The notes below the pieces were generated by a model that saw nothing but the letters and a program-made list of their open reading frames with translations, ran no database searches and was not told where the DNA came from. A DNA stretch of 64,000 bases from Imbricaverruca yamaguchii. Taxonomy: Eukaryota > Arthropoda > Thecostraca > Neoverrucidae. Numbering within the stretch: position 1 is the first letter of the stretch; every line of letters starts with the position of its first letter. Positions 22,848 through 32,996 of the stretch are shown in pieces. The position numbers and the translations under genes were made by a program. The stretch lies in NCBI GenBank assembly GCA_034440575.1, contig JAOTOL010001505.1, positions 985,501 to 1,049,500 of the forward strand, in the 5' to 3' direction.

Positions 22848-24272
22848 CTAAGTTCTTCCCAACAACTTTTGACAGCCGTCACATGACTTCGTCACACTGC
22901 TGTGTTTGCCACAAGCCGGACGGTGGCACACAGCGCGGCAGGTTGCGCGGCCTAACATGCTCCTACTTTTTTTTTGTAGTCCACTCCATGCATCTCCATG
23001 ATGCACAGGTAGCATCGCCCAGACGCTGGCTCGGACGGACCGGCTGCGGTGTCACGCGAATGAGCTCGCGGTCCAGCGTCATCTCCATCGCTCGGACGGT
23101 TGCCTGATTGATCACACCCTTTCCAGCAGTGTACTGGGCGGCACGACGCTCCACCTGTGCTGACACGAGCTGCATCCCGAGCGCGCGCACAAACCGCATA
23201 CGACCCTCGTGTTTGATGTCCGCGACATCGGATGTGGGGTGCACTGTGACATACACATGGTAGGCGTTGATACAGCCCACACTTTCCATGAAGAATAGCA
23301 CATGCGTTGGCCGGCGACGCACGCTCGCTTTGCAAGTGTAGGTATCGACGATAGCGTCGCAGACGTCTACACCTCTTTTCGTCGCGTTATAGCATAAAAT
23401 TACCTCCACTTTCTTTGTGACTGTATCGACTAGTGGCGCTTCGTGCTGTGTTGACGCGGCCAGCACAACCTTACCAGCTTTTGGACAAAATGACACGAGC
23501 TGGACGCCATTGCGGAAGCACACCTTGGTGCTGTCCTGTGCCCGGTCCTTGGCGCTCGTCATTTCTGTCGGCAGGAACTTTCGTTTCGCATTCAGAGTGC
23601 CCACCGCAGACAGGCCCATCTGGTCGCGCAAGTCTTCCACCAGCGGGATCGACGCGAATTATCTGAAACGTGGACACATGAAACGTTATATAAATGAATG
23701 TGCATGAATGTAAGTTGTACGTATTCTATGTTTCAATATAATGGGCAACTAAGGGGAAGTTTTTCGTATGAATAAATATCGTGAATTCCTGGTATTGATT
23801 CATTCTGAAAATACATGCGAAAGATCGTTAAAAATAATAATAAAAAATTAAATTGCCTTTATATAAATGTATACGAACAGTTCTTGCGTTACGTCGTCGT
23901 CGTAAATTTGGGAACCAAACCGATGCAACGAGAAGGTAACAGAGGAATTATTGATATTTCTGCAAAGTTTACATTATACATATTAGCGTATTTTTCATTT
24001 GGAGTGCAATTGAAGTGCATTACAACATTTCAAAATAAATGACGTCCAGATGGTAAGAATATGATTGTTGACTTTATGTTTTTTTTTATATTTATAATTA
24101 TACGTCTATGTGTATGTGTGTGTTGTGTGTTAGTTGGTATTAGACGTGCATATGGATATATATATATATATATATATATATATGACAGCACAATGTTTGG
24201 TCATCACATTCACAAGATTTTTGTAAATATTATATATTCAGACATATTGTGATCACAGACATACATCATATC

Positions 24273-24317
<45 letters not shown>

Positions 24318-25619
24318 CTATCGTTACATACATAAGCTATTATGCACTGGAAAAAGCATAAACACGTTTATTGGATAATAGTTTTCCTCAGAGTAGTAGT
24401 AATATTGAAATACTAGAAAATACAACAATGTCGGCGACAAAATTTAAGACACAATTTTACTCATGTCTCACCTGTCCATGGTCAGATTTCTGCCGGTGGT
24501 TTTTACATCATCTGCCAGGTACCGCACCAGGTCAGGTACAGTGGGCATGGTGATCCCAGGCGGAGCACGGTCGACAGCCGCTGGTTTGCCGGAGTACGGC
24601 CACAACTTCCAGACATACCTTGCGTTCGCATCTGCCGCGGATCGCTCCAGTATGCCGTACTTCCCCGGTTTTGTGGGCATGCATACTTTGAATGGGCATC
24701 GACCGCGGTACTTGATCAATGTTTCATCAATGGTGATGGACTCAGATGGGCAATAGTGATGTCTCAGATTTCTGTCAAACTTGTAGAAGACATGTCTTAT
24801 CAGACAAAACTTATCTGTCTCGCGTCTTTCTGCTCGTGTCTGAGAGTCGTCGAAGCTGACGCACGTCAGTAGTTTTGCGTATCGCTTCTGGGTCATGGTC
24901 ACCCTGAACGGAGCTGGTCCAAATGAGCCGGTAAACAGCTCGTTCGCACCCTCCAGTGGCACGGTGCCATGTAAGATGTTTAGACCGAGGAAAGCCAGCA
25001 TTTCCTGTCAATCCACTGGTGCAAACAGATGTTGGTTTTTCTCCTGTGCTTCTTGTTTGACAGTGTTTGAATGCTGTTTTTTATCAAAAAGTTTTACGTT
25101 TGCTCGTATCACAATTTCTTCTAAAATGTCGTCACTGAAGTACAGCAGGAATGCATCCATGGGTGATTAAACATTCTTGGACTCCTCTCCTTTCAATCCC
25201 TACGATTCGCGGAGGAGATTGGCGGGATCACGTCGCCGCCGAGTTTCTCCTGCATCAGTTGACCAGATTGCCAGATGTCCTTCTCGGCGATTTTCCACTT
25301 GATACTGCATCGTTTCTTGTTCCAAAGTCACCAGCTGCGCTTCCGCCAGCTTTCTCTGGGAAATGAATTCAACACGAGCCGCTACTGTCACGCGGCCAGT
25401 GCGTAGCGCCTGACCTTCGTCATCATCAGCAGCTTCTTCAGCTGTCTGGTTGTCATGCACCGTCACTTCATCCTCTAACAGGTCTAGTATCACCGCCCGG
25501 TCCTCTTCTTCCTCAAATTGCAGTATACCGTCCTCTTCCTCTTCACTTTCCAACTCGTGAACCATCTGAGCGGCCTCTAAGGCCGTCAGCGCTCGCTCTC
25601 TGAACACGGACATGTTCAC
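22848..25619 (-). pseudogene. piggyBac transposase, degenerate, with one probable intron
   Basis: Cut-and-paste transposase, DDE_Tnp_1_7 type. Exon 1 runs 25619 to 24472: an acidic N-terminus (ELESEEEEDGILQFEEEEDR), then MDAFLLYFSDDILEEIVIRA, then LAFLGLNILHGTVPLEGANE and ITIDETLIKYRGRCPFKVCM with the first catalytic Asp. It ends TMD (second Asp) at a GTGAGA donor. Exon 2 starts at 23662 after TTTCAG and keeps the phase: FASIPLVEDLRDQM, then NATKRGVDVCDAIVDTYTCK with the third Asp. Three in-frame stops break exon 1 (TAG and TAA between 25199 and 25164, TGA at 25010-25008) and one TAA follows the junction. A nine-A run near 22967 shifts the frame before the terminal Cys cluster CRAVC-CGKHSSVTKSCDGC, which ends at 22848. 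Inactive as it stands. Confidence 0.88.
24155..24316. repeat. Two (TA)n microsatellites within the transposase intron
   Basis: (TA)n at about 24157-24183 and 24277-24316, separated by a TTGTGATCACA-type spacer. They lie within the inferred intron 23663-24471. Confidence 0.9.
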
Positions 25620-25674
25620 ACTAGTGCGAGCACCACGTAATCATTGTTGTACCGACCGAAACCAACTGATGGCA

Positions 25675-26153
25675 TTTATCAACTTAGTCTGATACAAAAG
25701 TGCATAGTTTGCTTCCAATGTTGATGTTAGTTTCAATAAAACTACAAAGTGCAAAAAAATGACGTCATCAAAAAATAAAAAATAAAAAATTCTGAAATTT
25801 AGCTTTTTATCGCTCCGTCAAGACATGTAAGCCCTGAAAGGTTCATTGTAATATCTTTATTATTGAAGGCGTGGCAACTGCTTACATATTTTTCAGGGTA
25901 CCTCACTTGGGCGCTGTATAACCACTGCAGTTGATGCGCCCTAAAACCCAAATAACTAACTAACAGGGTACCTCACTTGGCCCGCGATAACTCGGTGACC
26001 TATCATGACTTGACCCAATTTTTTTATTAGAAAATGTAAAAATAGCTAATTGTAAGGTATGCCAAAATTCAGCGTCCTGCCACGCGCCCGTTTTCCCGCT
26101 GTTGTAGGAATACTTTGGTGGGGTAGGTATCTACCCCCTCAGCTATGCGAGGG
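25675..26153. repeat. Right terminal inverted arm of the piggyBac element
   Basis: Inverse of the left arm, from TGATACAAAAGTGCATAG at the inner end through TGACGTCA (25760-25767), ATCTTTATTATTGAAGGCGT, CTCACTTGGCCCGCGATAAC and GGTATGCCAAAATTCAGCG to GGTAGGTATCTACCCCCTCA and GAGGG/TTAA. It is about 70 bases longer than the left arm because of a small LINE-tail insertion at 25910-25962 with its target duplication. Confidence 0.86.
25910..25962 (+). mobile_element. 53-bp LINE 3'-tail insertion with 17-bp target duplication
   Basis: The inserted 53 bases end GATGCGCCCTAAAACCC then AAATAACTAACTAA. They match the last 50 or so bases of the RNase H LINE (18580-18630). Both sides carry the perfect duplication CAGGGTACCTCACTTGG (25893-25909 and 25963-25979), and the left arm of the element shows the uninterrupted site. 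This is an extreme 5'-truncated target-primed insertion. Confidence 0.88.
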
Positions 26154-26157
26154 TTAA

Positions 26158-26338
26158 GTTCAAATCCTGGCGTATAAACCACCGAAGTACTTTGGACTGT
26201 AACTTGTTCAAGCTATCCGATGCAATTCTCATATTTGTTCTATCTTGCTTGGTTCGTGAGATACCTGGGGGGTATGTTTCTACCCCCCCCCCCCCAGCCT
26301 GACGAATGTGACTCAGACCACCAGCCGTGCGAGGGCTA
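26158..26338. other. Extra 180-bp end segment outside the TTAA-bounded arm
   Basis: Lies between the inner TTAA and the outer tip. It contains GATACCTGGGGGGTATG and a 14-C run, echoing the arm motif GATACCTACCCCCC, and ends CCAGCCGTGCGAGGGCTA, the perfect inverse of the left tip. It may be the remnant of a second element, or the original end with the inner arm duplicated. Confidence 0.5.
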
Positions 26339-26560
26339 GCTCAATGTCCATGGATCTGTGCCGAACCCATGCTCAGTGTCCGTGGACCTGGACCAAGACC
26401 GAGCTCAGTGTCCGTGGATCTGGACCGAACCTGAGCTTAGTGTCCATTGACCTGGTCCGAGTCTACGCTCAATGTCCACGGACCTTAACCGCTCAGTGTC
26501 CATGGATCTTGACCGAGCCCGATCTCAATGTCCCTGGACCTGGTTGGATCAGACTACGCC
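26335..26560. repeat. 32-bp minisatellite, right flank of the piggyBac element
   Basis: About seven units such as TCAGTGTCCGTGGACCTGGA followed by CC(G/A)A-type spacers, mostly 32 bases, one 24. It continues the array seen at 21595-21656 across the transposon. Confidence 0.85.
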
Positions 26561-26928
26561 CTGTAAATCGGTGTCAAACATCCAGATTAGAGACGTCAAG
26601 CAGAGTTCAATTGTGGTTGGAAAAAGATGACAGGAAGCGACCTATGAACGCTTCTGGAGTGGAATGTAACCTATGAGTAAGACCTCGCTCCCATCCTGAG
26701 TTCCCTCAATGTTTGTCAGAGCTCTGTATAGCCGCATGGGGATTTTGCCAGCCTGAGTGACTTCGTGCTTGATCTGCAATGTGACGCAGAGTACCATTCA
26801 TCAGATCAAATTCCTGAACAAATTTCATTTCAACCCATTGCATCTTATCAGGCAGTTCCAGGTTCCATCGGGAGGGGGGGGGGTCGCCTGACGAGCGAGG
26901 TCAAGAGGCGGGCTGTGGGGCTCCCCGC
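26561..26928. other. Unique spacer between two tandem arrays
   Basis: No motif or open frame of note. Confidence 0.5.
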
Positions 26929-29312
26929 TGCGGGCACATGATCTGGCACCACACCACACCAGGCAGCTGGCTGCGGGCACATGATCTGGCACCACACCAC
27001 ACCAGGCAGCTGGCTGCGGGCACATGATCTGGCACCACACCACACCAGGCAGCTGGCTGCGGGCATATGATCTGGCACCATACCACACCAGGCAGCTGGC
27101 TGTGGGCACATGATCTGGCACCACACCACACCAGGCAGCTGGCTGTGGGCACATGATCTGGCACCATACCACACCAGGCAGCTGGCTGCGGGCACATGAT
27201 CTGGCACCACACCACGCCAGGCATCTGGCTGCGGGCACATGATCTGGCACCATACCACCCCAGGCAGCTGGCTGCGGGCACATGATCTGGCACCACACCA
27301 CACCAGGCAGCTGGCTGCGGGCACATGAGTTGGCACCATACCACACCAGGCAGCTGGCTGTGGGCACATGATCTGGCACCACACCACACCAGGCAGCTGG
27401 CTGCGGGCACATGAGTTGGCACCATACCACACCAGGCAGCTGGCTGCGGGCACATGATCTGGCACCACACCACACCAGGCAGCTGGCTGCGGGCACATGA
27501 GTTGGCACCATACCACACCAGGCAGCTAGCTGCGGGCACATGATCTGGCACCATACCACACCAGGCAGCTGGCTGCGGGCACATGATCTGGCACCATACC
27601 ACACCAGGCAGCTGGCTGCGGGCACATGATCTGGCACCACACCACACCAGGCAGCTGGCTGCGGGCACATGATCTGGCACCATACCACACCAGGCAGCTG
27701 GCTGTGGGCACATGATCTGGCACCACACCACGCCAGGCAGCTGGCTGTGGGCACATGATCTGGCACCATACCACACCAGGCAGCTGGCTGTGGGCACATG
27801 ATCTGGCACCACACCACCCCAGGCAGCTGGCTGCGGGCACATGATCTGGCACCACACCACACCAGGCAGCTGGCTGCGGGCACATGATCTGGCACCATAC
27901 CACACCAGGCAGCTGGCTGCGGGCACATGATCTGGCACCACACCACACCAGGCTGCGGGCACATGATCTGGCACCATACCACACCAGGCAGCTGGCTGCG
28001 GGCACATGATCTGGCACCATACCACACCAGGCAGCTGGCTGCGGGCACATGAGTTGGCACCATACCACACCAGGCAGCTAGCTGCGGGCACATGATCTGG
28101 CACCATACCACACCAGGCAGCTGGCTGTGGGCACATGATCTGGCACCATGCCACACCAGGCAGCTGGCTGTGGGTACATGATCTGGCACCACACCACACC
28201 AGGCTGCGGGCACATGATCTGGCACCATACCACACCAGGCAGCTGGCTGCGGGCACATGATCTGGCACCATACCACACCAGGCAGCTGGCTGCGGGCACA
28301 TGAGTTGGCACCATACCACACCAGGCAGCTGGCTGCGGGCACATGATCTGGCACCATACCACACCAGGCAGCTAGCTGCGGGCACATGATCTGGCACCAT
28401 ACCACACCAGGCAGCTGGCTGCGGGCACATGATCTGGCACCATACCACACCAGGCAGCTAGCTGCGGGCACATGATCTGGCACCATACCACACTAGGCAG
28501 CTGGCTGTGGGCACATGATCTGGCACCACACCACACCAGGCAGCTGGCTGTGGGCACATGATCTGGCACCACACCACACCAGGCAGCTGGCTGCGGGCAC
28601 ATGATCTGGCACCACACCACACCAGGCAGCTGGCTGCGGGCACATGATCTGGCACCATACCACACCAGGCAGCTGGCTATGGGCACATGATCTGGCACCA
28701 TACCACACCAGGCAGCTGGCTGTGGGCACATGATCTGGCACCACACCACACCAGGCTGCGGGCACATGATCTGGCACCATACCACACCAGGAAGCTGGCT
28801 GCGGGCACATGATCTGGCACCATACCACACCAGGCAGCTGGCTGCGGGCACATGATCTGGCACCATACCACACCAGGCAGCTGGCTGCGGGCACATGAGT
28901 TGGCACCATACCACACCAGGCAGCTAGCTGCGGGCACATGATCTGGCACCATACCACACCAGGCAGCTGGCTGTGGGCACATGATCTGGCACCACACCAC
29001 ACCAGGCAGCTGGCTGTGGGCACATGATATGGCACCACACCACACCAGGCAGCTGGCTGCGGGCACATGATCTGGCACCATACCGCCCCAGGCAGCTGGC
29101 TGCGGGCACATGATCTGGCACCACACCACACCAGGCAGCTGGCTGCGGGCACATGATCTGGCACCATACCACACCAGGCAGCTGGCTGTGGGCACATGAT
29201 CTGGCACCACACCACACCAGGCAGCTGGCTGTGGGCACATGATCTGGCATCATACCACACCAGGCAGCTGGCTGTGGGCACATGATCTGGCACCACACCA
29301 CACCAGGCAGCT
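26929..29312. repeat. 43-bp minisatellite, about 55 copies
   Basis: Unit: CAGCTGGCTGCGGGCACATG, then ATCTGGCACCATACCACACC, then AGG. Variants recur: CATACC/CACACC, TGCGGG/TGTGGG, ATCT/AGTT, CTGG/CTAG, and shortened units lacking one CAGCTGG-type block near 27950, 28203 and 28756. The unit is 43 bases (not a multiple of 3) and has no stop in any minus frame, so three unit lengths encode a 43-residue cycle and frames of up to 553 codons appear. These are not genes. Repeated blocks with the same variant order (AGTT unit followed by a CTAG unit at about 27502, 28051 and 28897) indicate segmental amplification. Confidence 0.97.
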
Positions 29313-30440
29313 TGTTGGCCGATCGAACCAGTGCTGTCTTGACAGACTGTGATGACATGTATCTTGCTGCATCCACTTTTGGCGCCAATTTTTGCGCCAG
29401 TGCAGGAATTTCACCAATAGATAAAACCTATTTCTGTAATTCGGCAGAGTGCATTCAAGCTTGTGATGAGTGTTCTATAGCCGGCAGAGGAACCGGATCG
29501 TGGTAAGATTTCCTCCGATTTCAGCACATGTGCACTAAAAGAACGATGCGTGCAACCATGGTTGGCTAAGACGTCCCCAGAAATCTTGGCCTCGTGACTA
29601 GCCAGTTTTGTGATCTGACTTTGCTTGTGGTAATACATGTTTTAGGATGGGCGAATTTTGATGGAGAGAAGTTCCAGTGAAGAAAAACATTGACGAATTT
29701 AACTTGTTCTTCGACGAAGTTCAGTCGTAGCGAGCAGCCTGCAATCTGGCGAATTTCGTGATTCTAAAAAAAAGAATATGAACTCGATTTTGATCCGTCA
29801 TACGCCGCGGAACGTCAGAGGTGAGGGGTGAGGGTGGGGTGTCGTCCCTTCCCGTCACTGGGCACAACCATTAACATCAATGGGTGCCAAATCTAACATT
29901 CCGAGTACCTCTCCTCCCGCCAGCCAACCAAAATAATTCTCGAGCAATGGGGAATGTAGCTTGATTTGGGAAGGGTACTGTTAACATGTCAGACGAAGCC
30001 CTCGGTGTGAGAGGACCCCCTCCACAACACCAACCCCGTTGGATGCTGTACCAATGGCGCTGGTGTTGACCTCCCCTCACCAAAATGTGTATGCTGTATC
30101 ATTGTATTACATGTATACTGTATAATTTTGTCTTGTTTATGGACCAGTTAATTCGCGTGTGGGTGCTTACATGCTTAACAGCTTTTTAAATCAATTTTGA
30201 CAGTTGAAGCCTGCTCTGGACGTTGGTTTTCATGTTCACATCGTTGATGTCAATATGAATATTTGACAGGCTTGTCGGCTGCCATGGAATGTCGGTTTGC
30301 TTGTCTACATCCCAGTCTCAGCTGATCTATGAATCGTTTATATACTATATTATGTTACGGTAACTATAAGCTTATACGTTATTATGCATACTTATATGCT
30401 ATGTCATATATGCAGCGCTTATAGAGTTGAATGAAATATT
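29313..30440. other. Unique sequence, no supported gene
   Basis: No motif in frames of up to 75 codons. The (AT)-rich 30340-30420 stretch has TATATGCT-like words. I see nothing supportable. Confidence 0.5.
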
Positions 30441-30454
30441 GCTTGGTACCCCGC

Positions 30455-32930
30455 AGTGGGGTCAGCCCCGCTACATGGTTCGCTTGTGAAATTGCGCTCC
30501 CTCCGGTCACCACAGCCGCCCCTCCTCCTTCCGTCCATATGCACCCATTCCAATGCCCATCTCATCCCAACATCCATGTCCTTCACCCGGCCATTGAACA
30601 CCAACTGTCCCTACTGTGACCAGGCAGGGAAACTTCCCCGGTCCTGTCCATGAGCTCAGTTTTATCGGGGTAGCTGCACCCCCTCGTCTAGTCCCCTGGG
30701 GTTGACGGAGTCCTGGAGGTTGAGGTCCCCGTCGCGCGGTGCTAGTTGTGACGGGGATCAACAAACCTCTTTGGTCCCGATATCCCGGAGGGGCGGGCGG
30801 GCCCGTGGGCCTCACACGGGCCAAGTAGCTGGTCGCCTCGGGACGAGGACCTGGGATTCTTCCCAGTGTCTGTCGGCCCGGCCGGCTGGGGTTAAGGGGT
30901 GGGCGGTGCTGGATCCCGGTCGGGGTGGTGAGTGTCTCTCTCCCGGCCGGGCGAAGGCGTCGCCTGTCCCGTAGCTCCTCGGGCGCCTGGCAACCTCCCG
31001 TTCCCGGGACCCAGACGTCCCCTCAGTAGGGCCCTATGCGGTGGGGCGCCCGGGGAGTGGAAACTACGAAACACTTCATGGCAAATTCCAACAAACAAAA
31101 AAACAACCCACCTGCCCCATCCAGTAGGGGACAGACAACCCGACCTGCCAGGACTATGAATGTAGTGCAATACGTGGTGCGGGCAGACCCACTTGGATGT
31201 CCCCACTTGGACTCCAAGTGGATCTGCCTGCACCTCGTATTCTGATCGTAAAACCACTCGAGGACAATTGGAAACTCTCACTGCTTACCCCGTTCCAAAG
31301 GAAGGAAACGTTTGACAAGCTAGGGTCGGTGCTAAGGTTTGAAAAGCTCAGAGACGGAGGGCTTGAAGTTGAACTGAAAACTGCTGAGGATGCAAGGAGG
31401 GCGCTGGACCCAACAGAGATAACGTACATACACTAAACGGCATGAGACCAGCAGGCGAACAGTCACCGTACGTATTGAGATTCAGCCCTACAACACACAC
31501 AAAATTACTCCAAAGGAGTTATTAACTGCTACGACCTGCGAGATATTTCGGAAGCCGACATTGTGGATGGCCTAAGAGAGTGTGGAGTAGTAGAGGCCCG
31601 TGTAATTTGAATTAGAAAAGGACAGGAATTACAACCAACAAACAACATCAACTTTTCACATGACAGATCTTCCTCAGTTAATTTTCGTCGGGTATGTCAA
31701 GGTCCGCGTATTTGTACCCAATCCCATGAGGTGTTTCCAATGCTCCCGTTTTGGTCACACGTCACAACATTGTGGGAGCCGAGAGACATGTGGGCAATGT
31801 GGATCAGCAGAGCATGTGCAAGATAAATGTGAGGCGGAGGGTCCGCACTGTTCGGACTGCGACCCAGGCCAAACACCGCATACCACCAGGGGTATATGGT
31901 GTTATGGGGTATGGGGTATGATCGTTCTTGTCCAATTTTCTTGAGAGAAAAGAAAATGGTTGCAATAAAGAGTTTCATAATGTGATAAAAGATCACATTC
32001 CGTGAGGCGCGTGATATCTACGAGGCAGCACACCATAATATATGCAGCGAAGGTGAAGCTGAACTCCAACGTCACACAACAGTCGCCGATGCAGTCGCAC
32101 ACACACATGAGTGCCTCTCATCTTATAGCTCAACTCAGTGCCATAATACTTGCCTTTGGTATTGAGTACACCAATCGGAGCTGTGTCCTCTCTCCAGACG
32201 GTGGTGAGAAAGTCCTCGGCTGCGGACCCTGGAACGACTCCTCAAGGATAGAGGGTCCAGGTCCAGCGAGGAAAAAGACCTGCCCGTCCATATACAACCA
32301 AACCCAACCCCTCCCCAGCCACTTCAATCCCTTCCCCATCACTCCCCTCCTTTCCTCCCCCTCCCCCAGCACTCCGTTCCCGTTAGGGAAGAGCCCAGGA
32401 GCTCTCCGGGACCAAGCCTCGAGACACAAACGTTTCAGAGTCGTGTTGAACCGACGACGAGGATCCAATCCCTACCCGCCGCCGTCACCAGCCCTAAACC
32501 TGACCCTAAACCCTCCCGAACCACCCCAACTCTCCGTCCCCCACCAACCATCTCCGAAGAGAAGGGTGTGGCCCCCGATCGGGTGCCGGTAGTAGCACCC
32601 TCAACGGCCCGCTCACTCCTACCGATTGAGGTCCGCACAGGGGCCCCAGAAGTCTGGACATGGGGGCTTCAGGCCGGACATCCCGAGCTGGGTCAAGGGG
32701 TACGTCGCCAAATGTAGGGAGACAGGGTCTGGGGCTTGCCCCCCATCGTCCCCATCTCTCCAAGCCAGCCCTCTCCATATCGCAGAGACTGCGAGGGTGA
32801 CGGGGCCACCCCCCTAACCTCCCCAGGCAGGCCGGAAGCGTGCTTCGCCCTGGTCAGTCTCGCCGACCGGTGGGGTCAGTCCGAGGGCGCGCGAGCGCGC
32901 ATAGCATCGAACCCGTGGGCCCCGGTTGTG
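30455..32930 (+). mobile_element. LINE-A copy 1: 5' UTR and ORF1 only
   Basis: A non-LTR retrotransposon fragment. From CAATGCCCATCTCATCCCAA (about 30549) onwards it parallels copy 2 at 37011: the GGTCCTG / TCAGTTTTATCGGGGTAG / GTTGACGGAGTCCTGGAGGT / TCCCGATATCCCGGAGGGGC blocks occur in the same order. It then covers a broken ORF1 and ends near 32930, where ORF2 would begin. Sequence before about 30549 differs between copies. Truncation at the 3' side is unusual for target-primed insertion and suggests a later deletion or rearrangement. Confidence 0.8.
31160..32720 (+). pseudogene. LINE-A ORF1 (gag-like nucleic-acid-binding protein), broken
   Basis: Pieces in order: an RRM-like start, ILIVKPLEDNWKLSLLTPFQ then RFEKLRDGGLEVELKTAEDA (31250-31410); damaged middle; then two CCHC knuckles at about 31728-31836, CFQCSRFGHTSQHC and CGQCGSAEHVQDKC, followed by a third C-x2-C pair (HCSDC). 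Beyond this come a REARDIYEA segment near 32000 and a proline-rich tail (32290-32560). Stops and frameshifts occur throughout. ORF1 proteins of I/Jockey-group LINEs coat the element RNA in cytoplasmic particles; the zinc knuckles identify this one clearly. Confidence 0.8.
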
Positions 32931-32996
32931 TCCGAATTAGACTATTTGTGTGTCCGAATTAGACAAATCGTGTCCGAATTAGACTATTTGTGGCTG
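32929..32996. repeat. Short TGTCCGAATTAGAC tandem
   Basis: Three copies of TGTCCGAATTAGAC, two followed by TATTTGTG, immediately after the LINE-A copy 1 break. It may be a junction filler. Confidence 0.85.

Larger units (their letters stand above)
21657..26338 (-). mobile_element. piggyBac transposon, formerly autonomous (about 4.5-4.7 kb)
   Basis: The left end is TAGCCCTCGCACGGCTGG. A right end inside a long matching arm is GCTATGCGAGGG followed by TTAA (26154-26157). A further 180 bases out lies a perfect inverse copy of the left 18 bases, ending at 26338. Arms of about 400 bases are mutually inverted. Between them the minus strand encodes a degenerate piggyBac transposase (22848-25619). 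Both sides lie in the same 32-bp minisatellite. The true right boundary is uncertain: TTAA at 26154 fits the piggyBac target, whereas the outer boundary gives a GCTC duplication that restores an unbroken minisatellite unit. Confidence 0.88.

Noticed and set aside
26929..29312. CRISPR-like regular array
   Set aside because: Units abut without unique spacers and the context is a eukaryotic genome; it is a minisatellite.
26825..29388. Very long minus-strand frames (up to 553 codons) with a repeated Cys-rich peptide
   Set aside because: They are produced entirely by the 43-bp tandem repeat being stop-free in all three minus frames; all three phases are equally open.
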